From Zea mays (Eukaryota; Streptophyta; Magnoliopsida; Poales; Poaceae), in assembly GCF_902167145.1 (NCBI RefSeq), contig NC_050097.1:141819982-141883981 (forward strand): a DNA stretch of 64,000 nt, given 5' to 3'. The position numbers and the translations under genes were made by a program. Below the pieces are notes generated by a model. That model saw only the letters and a program-made list of their open reading frames with translations. It made no database searches and was not told where the DNA came from. Each line of letters begins with the position of its first letter. Within the stretch, counting starts at the first letter, position 1. This document shows positions 44,613 to 54,444 of the stretch, one piece after another.

Positions 44613-46947
44613 CTACAAGGTTAGTGCAAATTTCCTTAGGGACCCAAATGCAGGTTTTGTCTCCCTTGCATTTTGCCCCTAACTTCCTAGCAATTACCTT
44701 CTTACCCTTTCTACAAATAGCAAAGGGAGCATTGCAAGCATAATAAATGGTAGAAGGTTTGTTCACAACTTTTCTAGGAACATTAGCAAAATTTCTCCTA
44801 GGCATATGCACATCATTTCTCCTACACATATCTTTATCATGCTTATAAGAAGAACTAGAAGCAAACATGGCACGAGAATCATAAACATCATAAGTATTTC
44901 TAGCATGTCTCCTATCATGGTACAAAAAGGCATGGTTCTTTTTGGCACTAGTAGCCATAGGGGCCTTCCCTTTCTCCTTAGCGGGAATGGGAGCCTCATG
45001 GCTTGTTAAGTTCTTGGCTTCCCTTTTGAAGCCAAGTCCATCCTTAATGGAGGGGTGTCTACCAATCGTGTAGGCATCCCTTGCAAATCTTAGCTTATCA
45101 AATTCGCTTTTGCTAGCCTTAAGTTGAGCATTAAGACTAGCCACTTCATCATTCAATTTAGAAATTGAAACTAGATGTTCACTATATGCATCAATGTCAA
45201 AATCTTTACACCTAGTGCAAATCACAACATGTTCTACACAAGATGTTGATTTACTAGATTTTTCTAGCTTAGCATTTAAATCATCATTTATGCTTTTTAA
45301 ACTAGAAATTAAATCATGACATGTAGACAACTCACAAGAAAGCATTTCATTTCTCTTAATCTCTAAAGCAAGAGATTTTTGTGCTTCTACAAACTTATCA
45401 TGTTCTTCATATAAAAGGTCCTCTTGCTTTTCTAAAAGCCTATCCTTTTCATTCAAGGCATCAATCAATTCATTGATTTTATCAATTTTATTTCTATCTA
45501 ATCCCTTGAACAAACTAGAGTAATCTATTTCATCATCACTAGACTCATCGTCACTAGAAGAATCATAAGTGACATCATTACGAGTGATTACCTTCTTCTC
45601 TCTTGCCATGAGGCAAGTGTGACGCTCGTTGGGGAAGAGGGATGACTTGTTGAATGCAGTGGCGGCGAGTCCCTCATTGTCGGAGTCAGACGAGGAGCAG
45701 TCCGAATCCCACTCCTTGCCAAGATGAGCCTCGCCCTTTGCCTTCTTATAATTCTTCTTCTTCTCCCTCTTGTTCCCTTGGTCCTGATCACTATCATTGT
45801 CGGGACAGTTAGCAATAAAATGACCAAGCTTACCGCATTTGAAGCACGAACGCTTCCCCTTGGCTTTGGTCTTGCTTGGTTGTCCCTTGCGACCTTTAAG
45901 CGCCGTCTTGAATCTTTTGATGATGAGGGCCATCTCTTCATCATTAAGTCCGGCTGCCTCTATTTGTGCCACCCTGCTAGGTAGCGCCTCCTTGCTTCTT
46001 GTTGCTTTGAGAGCAAGGGGTTGAGGCTCGTTGATTGGTCCATTCAAGGCGTCGTCCACGTATCTTGCCTCCTTGATCATCATCCGCCCGCTTACAAATT
46101 TTCCGAGTACCTCCTCGGGCGTCATCTTCGTGTACCTGGGATTCTCACGAATATTGTTCACGAGATGAGGATCAAGAACGGTAAATGACCTTAGCATTAG
46201 GCGGACGACGTCGTGGTCCGTCCATCGCGTGCTTCCGTAGCTCCTTATTTTGTTGATAAGGGTCTTGAGCCGGTTGTAAGTTTGAGTTGGCTCCTCTCCC
46301 CTTATCATGGCGAATCGTCCAAGCTCGCCCTCCACCAACTCCATTTTGGTGAGCAAGGTAGCATCATTTCCCTCATGAGAGATCTTGAGGGTATCCCAGA
46401 TTTGCTTGGCGTTATCCAAGCCACTCACTTTGTTATATTCATCCCTGCACAATGAAGCTAGAAGAACAGTAGTAGCTTGTGCATTCTTATGGATTTGCTC
46501 ATTAATGAATATAGGACTATCCGAACTATTAAAGTGCATTCCACTATCTACAATCTCCCATATACTAGGATGGAGAGAGAATAGGTGACTACGCATTTTG
46601 TGGCTCCAAAATCCGTAGTCCTCGCCATCAAAGTGTGGGGGCTTGCCGAGTGGAATGGAAAGCAAATGTGAATTTGAACTTTGCGGAATACGAGAGTAGT
46701 CAAAGGAAAAGTTAGAATTAACCGGTTTCCTTTGCTCGTAGTCGTTGTGGTCGTCGTCCTTTTGGGAAGAAGAGGATTCGTCGCTGTCGTAGTAGACGAT
46801 CTCCTTGATGCGCCTTGTCTTCTTCTTCTTCCCATCTTTACGTCTGTGGCCCGAGCCAGAGTCGTTGGATTTGTCATCTTTTGGCTCGTTGACGAAGGAC
46901 TCCTTTTCCTTGTCGTTGATCACGATTCCCTTCCCCTTAGGATCCAT
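44575..46947 (-). CDS. gag: Sirevirus E Gag
   Basis: 790 residues from the ATG at 46947 ([14 protein letters not shown]). A charged N-terminus with a Ser/Asp tract is followed by the UBN2-type Gag domain ([36 protein letters not shown]), the zinc knuckle [15 protein letters not shown] near 45835, an acidic Ser/Asp stretch and a coiled coil with [18 protein letters not shown]. It ends WVPKSQA at 44575. The last 38 nucleotides overlap the open pol frame, which is shifted by +1. Gag assembles the particle that packages the element's RNA. The frame is undamaged. Confidence 0.93.
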   Translation of the reverse strand: MDPKGKGIVINDKEKESFVNEPKDDKSNDSGSGHRRKDGKKKKTRRIKEIVYYDSDESSSSQKDDDHNDYEQRKPVNSNFSFDYSRIPQSSNSHLLSIPLGKPPHFDGEDYGFWSHKMRSHLFSLHPSIWEIVDSGMHFNSSDSPIFINEQIHKNAQATTVLLASLCRDEYNKVSGLDNAKQIWDTLKISHEGNDATLLTKMELVEGELGRFAMIRGEEPTQTYNRLKTLINKIRSYGSTRWTDHDVVRLMLRSFTVLDPHLVNNIRENPRYTKMTPEEVLGKFVSGRMMIKEARYVDDALNGPINEPQPLALKATRSKEALPSRVAQIEAAGLNDEEMALIIKRFKTALKGRKGQPSKTKAKGKRSCFKCGKLGHFIANCPDNDSDQDQGNKREKKKNYKKAKGEAHLGKEWDSDCSSSDSDNEGLAATAFNKSSLFPNERHTCLMAREKKVITRNDVTYDSSSDDESSDDEIDYSSLFKGLDRNKIDKINELIDALNEKDRLLEKQEDLLYEEHDKFVEAQKSLALEIKRNEMLSCELSTCHDLISSLKSINDDLNAKLEKSSKSTSCVEHVVICTRCKDFDIDAYSEHLVSISKLNDEVASLNAQLKASKSEFDKLRFARDAYTIGRHPSIKDGLGFKREAKNLTSHEAPIPAKEKGKAPMATSAKKNHAFLYHDRRHARNTYDVYDSRAMFASSSSYKHDKDMCRRNDVHMPRRNFANVPRKVVNKPSTIYYACNAPFAICRKGKKVIARKLGAKCKGDKTCIWVPKEICTNLVGPNKSWVPKSQA

Positions 46948-46982
46948 CTCTTCGGGCGGTTAGTCCCTTTCTTGAAGAGAAC

Positions 46983-46995
46983 GGCTCCGATACCA
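46983..46995 (-). other. Primer-binding site of element E
   Basis: The complement reads TGGTATCGGAGCC, one base off the initiator Met-tRNA match, two bases from the right LTR. Confidence 0.8.
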
Positions 46996-46997
46996 AT

Positions 46998-48270
46998 TGA
47001 GAGCACCTAGAGGGGGGGGGTGAATAGGTGATCTTGTAAAACTTCAAAACTTAAGCCACAAAAACTTGTTAAGTGTTAGCACAATTATGGCCAAGTGGCT
47101 AGAGAGGAGTCAAAACACAATAACCACAAGAAATCAATCACAGAGATGACACGGTGGTTATCCCGTGGTTCGGCCAAGCACAAAACTTGCCTACTCCACG
47201 TTGTGGCGTCCCAACGGACGAGAGTTGCACTCAACTCCTCTCAAGTGATCCAATGATCAACTTGAATACCACGGTGTTCTTGCTTTTCTTTTCTCAATCC
47301 CGTTTGCGAGGAATCTCCACAACTTGGAGCCTCTCGCCCTTACAAAAGATGTTCACAGAGAATCACGGAGCAAGGGAGGGAATGAGCAACGCACACAAGA
47401 CTTCAAAAGATCAGAGCAACGCGCACACAAGCAGCAATAAGAGCTCGCAACACAACTCAAAGAGTACACAACTCCACAAGAGCTCTATATGCTATCACAA
47501 TGAATCGAATGCGCTAGATCAATGTCTTGGTGCTTAGAAAGGTTGTAGGAATACTTGGTGTTCTCCTCCATGCGCCTAGGGGTCCCTTTTATAGCCCCAA
47601 GGCAGCTAGGAGCCGTTGAGAACACATCTGGAAGGCTATCCTTGCCTTCTGTCGTCGGGCGCACCGGACAGTCCGGTGCACACCGGACACTGTCCGGTGC
47701 CCGATTTGTTTCCATAAAAAGCTCATCCGACCGTTGCTTTCTGATGCAGATCTGCGCACAGTTGGCGCACCGGACATATCCGGTGCACACCGGACAGTCC
47801 GGTGTACCTTCCCGACCGTTGGCTCGGCCACGTGTCGCGCGCCGATCGCGCGACCGACCGTTGGCCCAGCCGACCGTTGGCTCACCGGACAGTCCGGTGC
47901 ACACCGGACAGTCCGGTGAATTTTAGCCGAAGTCGCCGGAGAAAAACCCGAGAGCGGCTGGTTTGCTCCACGCTGGTCTGGCGCACCGGACACTGTCCGG
48001 TGCACACCGGACAGTCCGGTGCCCCAGCCCGAAACAGCCTTTGGCTGCACACAGCCACTCTCCACTTCCTTTCTATTCTTCTTCTTTCTGTTTCTTACAC
48101 TTAGATAAATATATTAGTACACAAAACCAATGTACTAAGACTTAGAAACATACCTTTGTTGTAGATTTGCACTTTGTTCATCCATGGGCATTGATTCACA
48201 TTGAAGCACTTGTGTTGACACTCAATCACCAAAATACTTAGAAATGGCCCAAGGGCACATTTCCCTTTCA
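46998..48270 (-). repeat. Right LTR of element E (its 5' LTR)
   Basis: 1273 bp. The minus-strand promoter is marked by CTATAAAAGG at 47586-47595, with the palindrome array upstream of it on that strand, at 47655-48025. Confidence 0.95.
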
Positions 48271-48398
48271 GATACCTCACTCGTCACCTTCGCACGAGGC
48301 AACTCACACTTGGTTAAGCGGCTCAGTTAGCCGACAGGCGAGTCCTAGTGCTCGAAATGAGGAAAAAACATGGTATTACACCAAAAATACCTAGATGT

Positions 48399-49298
48399 TC
48401 AGGCCCCGACAGCCGCAATGAACAAGACACCAGCACTCAAGGTGCCATTACCAACGGAACTCCGGTTCCACTCCCGCGGGTATGAACAACCTCCACATCG
48501 GAGAGCCTGCGGGACGACGAACTCCAGGCAACCCGCCAGCAACCTCTGCAGCAGCAGCGATGGTCCCAGGACGGACGCTGCCACTGGAAGGCTCTCGTTC
48601 GCGTCCCCACTCGAGGGACGAGAACCAGACATTAAAGCCAAAGAGTCGGAGGTCGGTCCACAGGTGGCGCTGACGGTCTCGACGGCGGAGAAGCTTTCTC
48701 CAGCTGCCACCACCTCAGCACCGACGGCGGCGTCCACCTGCCCACCAACACCGCACCAGCGAGCGCCGGCCGCCCCAAAGCGCATCGGCAGGTCCTCACT
48801 CCCGTCCTTGCCACGAAATCGAGGACAGAGGACGGAATGTTGAACCCTAGCTGGGCAGCAACAGTTCGCCTTCCCCGGCATGGCTGGAGGGCGCCTCCTC
48901 CGCAGAGCTGGAGGATGGTTTCCACCCCCAGAAGCTGGAAGAAGAGGTGGTCCGCTGACCCGTGCAGGAGGTAGAGCTCCGACTCGCCTCGCTCTCCGCC
49001 CCAGCAAGGATGATGAAGATCCTTGAAGCTGAGGGCGGGGCAGATGCCGCAGCTCGGCTCGCTTCTCCCCACCATCAAACTGGTGGTCACCGTCTTGGGT
49101 GACCATCAGCGAGGGGATGCAGCCGGGCTGCCTGATGAAAATCCTTGAAGCCGAACGATGGCTGAAAGGTACCAACTTCCGCGAAGTTGCGTTCCTCCAA
49201 CGACGACAAGACGAAAGCAACGCAAGCGCTCCCCATCCGGGGGCTCGGAAGGTGGAAGGACGCGATGCATGAGGAAAGTGCGAGGACATGGTTGCCAT
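48399..49298 (-). other. Antisense open frame in the Huck 3' region, uncertain gene
   Basis: A 299-codon open frame on the minus strand, rich in Arg, Gly, Pro and Ala. Two other minus frames in the same place also stay open (49302-49087 and 49090-48632). The second contains GGERGESELYLLHGSADH, which reads more like protein, so a frameshifted antisense gene is possible. A TTTAAAAGG motif at about 49312-49321 on the minus strand could be a TATA box, but it lies too close to the first ATG. High GC content alone can give such open frames. No domain recognised. Confidence 0.25.
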
Positions 49299-50199
49299 CC
49301 AAGAGGGTCGCCCTCCTTTTAAAGGCGACTCTCCCCTCTTGCGTCCTTAGCCGTCGCGGGCTGAGTCTTCACCAACACGCTCCAAGGTCTTCCCCCTACG
49401 ACACGGGGGCTGGGTCCCACGCGTCATGCAAGCTGGCCCAGGACAGAAGAGGCCAAACCGCCGCGCGCGGTGCGCGTAACTGCCCAGCGGTTACAAGCGC
49501 TCCTCCACTTTTGCCCAGACCAGCGGTAGAAAGGGCGGACCGCCATGCAGGCGGCATGCAACTGCACCAAGGGGGCTCACCCTTTCGACTTTGACGTGTC
49601 CAGCGTGGGGGCCCAGGCCCAGACGTCATGTAACCGGCGCGCCGGTTACTACGTGCGAGAAACAGCACCACCACTTGCGCCAGTGCCGCGCCTTCTCGAC
49701 TGCGGAACCAGTGCCGCGACTCGAGGCGACCCTGCGCACGGCCCAACAGTGTCAATCGAGCACATCGGTCACGGGTCAGTCAGCCGCGGGAGAAGGCGCG
49801 ACAGTCAATATGGCCAAACGTGGGCCGACAGTAATGGCGATGGCAGGCAGGCGGAACCAGCAGTCAAGTCGTCTACAGGCTCACGTCCCCTCCTGGGACA
49901 GCGAGAGAGCCCTCTCCCACGGCGTGAAGACGACGCGCCCGTGTTCCGTTCCTCGAACGGCTCGCGCACGCACAACGGCTGCCCCGTGAACCACTCGTCC
50001 CGTCACATTAACTCTGCGGCAGGACAGGCGGCACCTTTGGCAGGGGAAGCAGACAACGCTTCACCTCCGCCATAATGACCATGTCAAAAAAGGTGCGCCA
50101 CGTCGTTCGATTTTGTATCCTTTTCCTCTTTCTCTTTCTCTCTCTTGCTACAGGGACCGGGAAAGGGGATACTCCGAAAGGGATCCTTCTCCGTGAAGG

Positions 50200-50515
50200 A
50201 AGCGGGCCCCGAGCCCCCCTACTGATCAGAGGTTCGAAGGCTGGCCCCTCGGAAGGGTTCGACAGCCGCCTCAGAGCACTCGGGCTCCGAGCCCTCCTAC
50301 TGATCAGAGGTTCGAAGGCTGGCCCCTCGGAAGGGTTCGACAGCCGCCTCAGAGCACTCGGGCTCCGCGCCCACTACTAGTCAGAGGTTCGAAGGCTGGC
50401 CCCTCGGATGGGTTCGACAGCCGCCTCAAGCCACTCGGGCTCCGCGCCCACTACTGATCAGGGGTTCGTAGGCTAGCCCCCGAAGGGTTCGACAGCCGCC
50501 TCAGAGCACGCAGAG
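50200..50515. repeat. 77/78-bp tandem repeat in Huck, four copies
   Basis: The landmark GGTTCGAAGG (last copy GGTTCGTAGG) begins at 50231, 50309, 50386 and 50463, spacing 78, 77 and 77. The unit contains GGGTTCGACAGCCGCCTCA and CACTCGGGCTCCG. The copies are close to each other apart from the last. Confidence 0.93.
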
Positions 50516-51234
50516 CGAGGGATGACTCTGGGTACGTCTGATACATGGCCGAGGCTCGGGCTACGCTCCCGAGGTACCCTAGGACATTTCCGAGACCAGC
50601 AGGAGCGATTCTGTAACGGAATCCCATCAGAGGGAGGCATCGAGCCCTCGGACCCTATCAAACGGGACCGGGTCCGGCAAATCACCTGCAGGTACTTTTG
50701 GAGCGCGCCTCTGGGCCACTAGCCGACCCTTATCGAACGGGGCACGGGCATCCACTCGGATCACCCGTTAGCAACTCACTGGAGACACCATGTTCGGCGC
50801 CCTCCGAGGGCAACATGGCGCTTCCCCCCCTCCTTGCGGAAAGGCGACGCAGGGGCGTATGAAAAAAGCTGAGTCAGTCCTTGACCGTCCTCTCGCTCTG
50901 TGCGGAGGCTCGGGGGCTGCTCTCGCAAACCCGGCTCTGGCCAAACCGTTGACAGCGTCAACATACCAGCCCGAGAACTTGGAACCTGACTAGGCACCCG
51001 GGCTACGGCCAGTTCGCATGAGGGAACAACCAGACCGGCCGAAGCATCACGAAACGCGCTAAGACCTCGAAGGAGTCAAACCACTCCTCCGAGGCCTCGG
51101 GGGCTACACCCGGCGGGTGCGCTCGCGCGCACCCACCGGAACGAAACGCAACCGAGAAAGGCCGGTCCCCTTGCAAAAAGTGCGACAAAGCCTCCAAGCG
51201 AGTACCAACACTCCCTTCGAGGCTCGGGGGCTAC

Positions 51235-52682
51235 TGTCAGGGACCATAATTAGGGGTACCCACAAGACTCCTAATCTCAGCTGGTAACCCCCATCAGCAT
51301 GAAGCTGCAAAGGCCTGATGGGCACGATTAAGGTCAAGGCTCAGTCCACTCAAGGGACACGATCTCGCCTCGCCCGAGCCCAGCCTCGGGCAAAGGCAGC
51401 CGACCCAGGAGGATTCACGTCTCGCCCGAGGGTCCCCTCAAGCAACGGACGCACCTTTGACTCGCCTGAGGCCCAGCTCGGGCAGGCTTCGTGGAGAAGC
51501 AACCTTGGCCAGATCGCCACGCCAACCGACCGTATCGTAGGAGCATTTAATGCAAGGATCGACTAACGCCTTATCCTGACGCGCGCTCCTCAGTCGATAG
51601 GGCCGAAGTGACCGCAATCACTTTGCCGCTCCACTAACCGGCCTGACAGGAAAACAGCGCCGCCTGCCCTGCTCCGACTGCTGTGCCACTCGACAGAGTG
51701 AGGCCGACAGCAGCTAAGTCCAGCCTCGGTCACCATAGGAAGCTCCGCCTCGCCCGACCCCAGGGCTCGGACTCAACCTCGACGCCGGATGACGGACTCC
51801 GCCTCGCCCGACCCCAGGGATCGGACTCAACCTCGACACCGGACAACGGACTCCGCCTCGCCCGACCCCAGGGCTCGGACTCAACCTCGACACCGGACAA
51901 TGGACTTCGCCTCGCCCGACCCCAGGGCTCGGACTCTACCTCGACCTCAGACGACGGACTTCGCCTCGCCCGACCCTAGGGCTCGGACTCAGCCTCGACC
52001 TCGGATGAGTCACCGCCTCGCCCGACCCCGGGCTCGGACCGACCACGTCACAGGAGGGCCATCATTACCCTACCCCTAGCTAGCTCAGGCTATGGGGAAC
52101 GAGACCGGAGTCTCATTTGGCTCGCCCCGGTAAACAAGTAATGATGGCACCCCGCGTGCTCCATGACGACGGCGGCTCTCAGCCCCTTACGGAAGCAAGG
52201 AGACGACAGCAAGGATCCGACAGCCCCGACAGCTGTCCTTCCACGGGGCTCAAGCGCTCCTCCGACGGCCACGACATCACATGAACAGGGCGCCAAAACC
52301 TCTCCGACAGCCACGACGGCATGTACTTAGGGCTCTGGCTCCTCTCTGCTAGACACGTTAGCACATTGCTACACCCCCCATTGTACACCTGGGCCCTCTC
52401 CTTACGCCAATAAAAGGAAGGTCCAGGGCTCTCGTACGAGGAGGTGGCCACGCGGGAGAACGGGCTGGCGGACAGCCTCTCTCTCTCTCTGCCACGCGAA
52501 CGCTTGTAACCCCCTACTGCAAGCGCATCCGCCCTGGGCGCAGGACAACACGAAGGCCGCGGCTTCCCCTTTGCTGTTCTTCCCCCCTTTGTGTTCTGTC
52601 TCGCGCCGACCCATCTGGGCTGGGACACACAACGACAATTTACTCGTCGGTCCAGGGACCCCCTGGGGTCGAAACGCCGACA
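51235..52682 (+). repeat. 3' LTR of the Huck element
   Basis: 1448 bp, from TGTCAGGGACCATAATTAGG to ACGCCGACA, just after the polypurine tract. It holds a 54-bp tandem repeat (51745-52040). A TATA-like CCAATAAAAGG is near 52405. The flanking base run CCTAT at 52683 would be its target duplication, not testable here. Confidence 0.9.
51745..52040 (+). repeat. 54-bp tandem repeat inside the Huck 3' LTR, about six copies
   Basis: The CGCCTCGCCCGACC landmark recurs at about 51746, 51800, 51854, 51908, 51962 and 52015, a 54-bp period with the last step 53. The unit reads roughly CTCGCCCGACCCCAGGGCTC followed by GGACTCAACCTCGACACCGG. Repeat number varies among Huck LTRs, as far as I recall. Confidence 0.92.
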
Positions 52683-52820
52683 CCTATATAATCCATTTAC
52701 GTTATATTTTGGTGAGCCAAACACCACATAAGACTGAGGAAATAACACGCAAACACTCCACACCGTCGCTCCTAGCTTCTTCTTCTTCCTACATACGTTC
52801 ATCCCTATGTTCATCTCACA
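52683..52820. other. Unassigned 138 bp right of Huck
   Basis: AT-rich then CT-rich sequence that belongs to the DNA Huck inserted into. No gene similarity seen before the receptor-kinase fragment starts at 52821. Confidence 0.6.
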
Positions 52821-53100
52821 CATCCGGAGATCGGCAGGCTCAGGAACCTTAGCAGGCTCAACACCAGAGGCAACGCGCTCACGGGCGGAATCCCAAGGGA
52901 GCTCATGGGTTGCGGCTCCCTCAGCACCATCGACCTCAGCAGGAACGGACTCGCCGGAAAGATACGGGACACCGTGACGTCGCTCAAGATTTTGTGCACG
53001 CTCAATGTCGAGGAACAGGCTGTCGGTGCGAGCTGCCAGCGGCGATGGCCAACATGACAAGCCAGACGACGCCCGACGTTTCCTACAACCAGATGTCAGG
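52821..53100 (+). pseudogene. CLAVATA1/TD1-like receptor-kinase fragment, leucine-rich repeats
   Basis: Leucine-rich-repeat coding sequence: EIGRLRNLSRLNTRGNALTG, IPRELMGCGSLSTIDLSRNG, DTVTSLKILCTLNV, then after a frameshift AMANMTSQTTPDVSYNQMSG. These are the last repeats before the membrane segment in CLV1-type kinases (maize TD1, rice FON1), from memory. It begins abruptly at 52821, and a stop and a shift near 53050 show it is dead. The next part of the same gene resumes at about 56393, so a 3.3-kb insert splits it. No kinase domain is present in the window. Confidence 0.72.
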
Positions 53101-53399
53101 TGTCAGGTCGCGTGCCTGTTAGTACACTGCCATGTGGTGACATGTGGGCCGTTGAAAGGTAGCATGTGGGGTCTGCTATAAAATAAAATAGAGTGCAGGG
53201 GATAGGCATCAATGAATTATTCAGAAGACATACATTCCATATTTTGCTTCTATCTCTTTAGTCTCTTCCTCCTATCTTCTAGAGTTCTAGTTCTCCATAT
53301 AGATCGTTACCTCGCTGCAACTTTCCTTTCCTATTGTCCTGTACTCAGATGATAATTGAATCTAATTATCCAGTGTTTGGTTGAGAGGTGTTGTTAACG
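53101..53399 (+). repeat. LTR-like stretch of a small retroelement
   Basis: Starts TGTCAGGTCGCG right where the TD1-like fragment stops. It contains a TATA-like CTATAAAATAAAATAG near 53175, and ends near 53399 just before TGGTATCAGA, a Met-tRNA-type primer site at 53402. About 299 bp. The end is not the expected CA (it reads ACG) and no partner LTR was found on the right, so this is a proposal. Confidence 0.5.
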
Positions 53400-53445
53400 T
53401 TTGGTATCAGATTCGTTCGATCCTCAGCTTCAATTTGTCAATACC

Positions 53446-53997
53446 ATGTCTCTCAATTTCAAGTTCATCGTGGACGAGTTCAACGTCAACCACTCCTCCG
53501 ACGCGTCCGCCAGTGTGCCACCCACCCCGGTCACGGTCATCGCTGACAATTGAGGCGGGTGCTTCGACGACGGCGAGCCGGTCGACTCCTACGCCCTAGC
53601 CTCCGCCATCCAGTTTGATGGCTTCGACCTCGACCATGCGGCCTTCCTCAGCAACGGGGTCAACTCCAACCTCATGGACTCCGCCTTCCTCAAGGGCAAA
53701 GGGGAGGCCAACAAGTGCATGACCTCGCAGGACAAGCTCGTCATCGACGTTGATCCAGACGACATGGAGACGCCGTTATTGGAGTCGGCCCTTCCCGTTG
53801 TTCCCAGCGCCAATGAAATGGAGACGCCCACCACTTGTTCGACTCCGGTCCTCACCGAGCATGCGCCGGCCGAGGCCGCGCACAGCTGCACAGTGCGGGT
53901 GCCCCGTGGAGAGCCGCTTCCGCGCCTGCTTCACGCGTTCCTAGCGCACGATTGGCTCGACCACTCCACCGACACAGACGACTCCATGCTAACATCC
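53446..53997 (+). pseudogene. Gag-like frame of the small retroelement
   Basis: An ATG at 53446 (MSLNFKFIVDEFNVNHSS) opens a frame broken by one TGA at 53551-53553. It continues with SYALASAIQFDGFDLDHAAF and an acidic stretch, and runs in phase into the leucine-rich-repeat fragment at 53998. I do not recognise a named domain. Its place behind an LTR-like stretch and primer site suggests a Gag-type protein. The maize Bs1 element has similar dimensions (about 300-bp LTRs, transduced host fragments), but I cannot confirm identity. Confidence 0.4.
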
Positions 53998-54154
53998 ATG
54001 TCTGGGTGCACCAAGCTCGTCGAGCTGCAACTGAGGGGCATCAACCTCAGAGGCTACATTCCGGTTGCTTTGTTTGACGTCGGGCTTGAGACGCTCAACG
54101 TGTCGTCGCACGCGCTCTCGGGCATACTTCCCTTGGGCTCCACCAGGCTGGCGG
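53998..54154 (+). pseudogene. Second receptor-kinase fragment (leucine-rich repeats), left piece
   Basis: Encodes SGCTKLVELQLRGINLRG, PVALFDVGLETLNVSS and SGILPLGSTRLA, leucine-rich repeats like those of the At3g28040-type inactive receptor kinases. In phase with the gag-like frame before it. Cut at 54154 by the Mu element and resumed at 56269. Confidence 0.68.
54146..54154. repeat. 9-bp target-site duplication of the Mu element, left copy (GGCTGGCGG)
   Basis: GGCTGGCGG at 54146-54154 and again at 56260-56268, directly outside the inverted repeats. Nine-base duplications are the Mutator signature. Confidence 0.97.
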
Positions 54155-54444
54155 GAGATAATTGCCATTATGGAAGAAGAGAGAAGGGGATTCGACAAAA
54201 TGGAGGCGTTGGCGTTGGCTTCTCTGTTTTGGAGACGCAGGCGACAAACAAACTCCAAAATGGATATGAGACAACACTTGGGGCTGCGTAAACAGGTATC
54301 AGTGTCCTGTCACCGTTTACCGTCCCCATGCGCAGACGCCGTCTGGCGAACTCTTCTTGTCTCCGTCGCTTCTCCTCCGTCGCGGAATTGGAGTGCTCTC
54401 GGGGTGGACATCTCTTGCGTCTCCGTCTCCTCTTGCGGCTCCTT
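54155..54444 (+). repeat. Left terminal inverted repeat of the Mu element
   Basis: Pairs with 55973-56259 in inverted orientation. It includes CACCGTTTACCGTCC, the type of stretch bound by the Mu transposase in known Mu ends. Confidence 0.93.

Larger units (their letters stand above)
39302..48270 (-). mobile_element. Sirevirus E (Copia superfamily, Opie/Ji group), complete, minus strand
   Basis: 8969 bp. LTRs of 1272 and 1273 bp begin TGAGAGCACCTAGAGG and end CCCTTTCA. Three substitutions and one base in a G run separate them. A polypurine-tract complement lies at 40574 and a Met-type primer site at 46983. Gag (790 residues) and pol are open, in different phases with a short overlap. It looks like an intact and recent insertion, the only complete Copia copy here with no visible defect. 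Confidence 0.94.
48276..51234 (+). other. Huck 3' noncoding part, right of element E
   Basis: GC-rich DNA between the resumed Huck sequence and the 3' LTR. It contains an antisense ORF (48399-49298, separate entry) and a 77-bp tandem repeat (50200-50515). The last bases before 51235 (GGCTCGGGGGCTAC) are the polypurine tract. Nothing else coding is convincing. Confidence 0.75.
1..52682 (+). mobile_element. Huck-like Gypsy LTR retrotransposon, 5' truncated by the window edge, interrupted by elements A and E
   Basis: The order is gag, protease, RT, RNase H, integrase, a long noncoding 3' part, a purine-rich tract just before 51235, then a 1448-bp LTR that begins TGTCAGGGACC and ends ACGCCGACA. 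I recognise this LTR start and its internal tandem repeats as the maize Huck family, from memory. The 5' LTR and primer site lie outside the window. The body is split by Sirevirus A at 5629-37484 and Sirevirus E at 39302-48270. Because the left end is missing, the target duplication (CCTAT would follow the LTR at 52683) cannot be checked. The element is dead: six in-frame stops and one frameshift in gag-pol. Confidence 0.88.
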
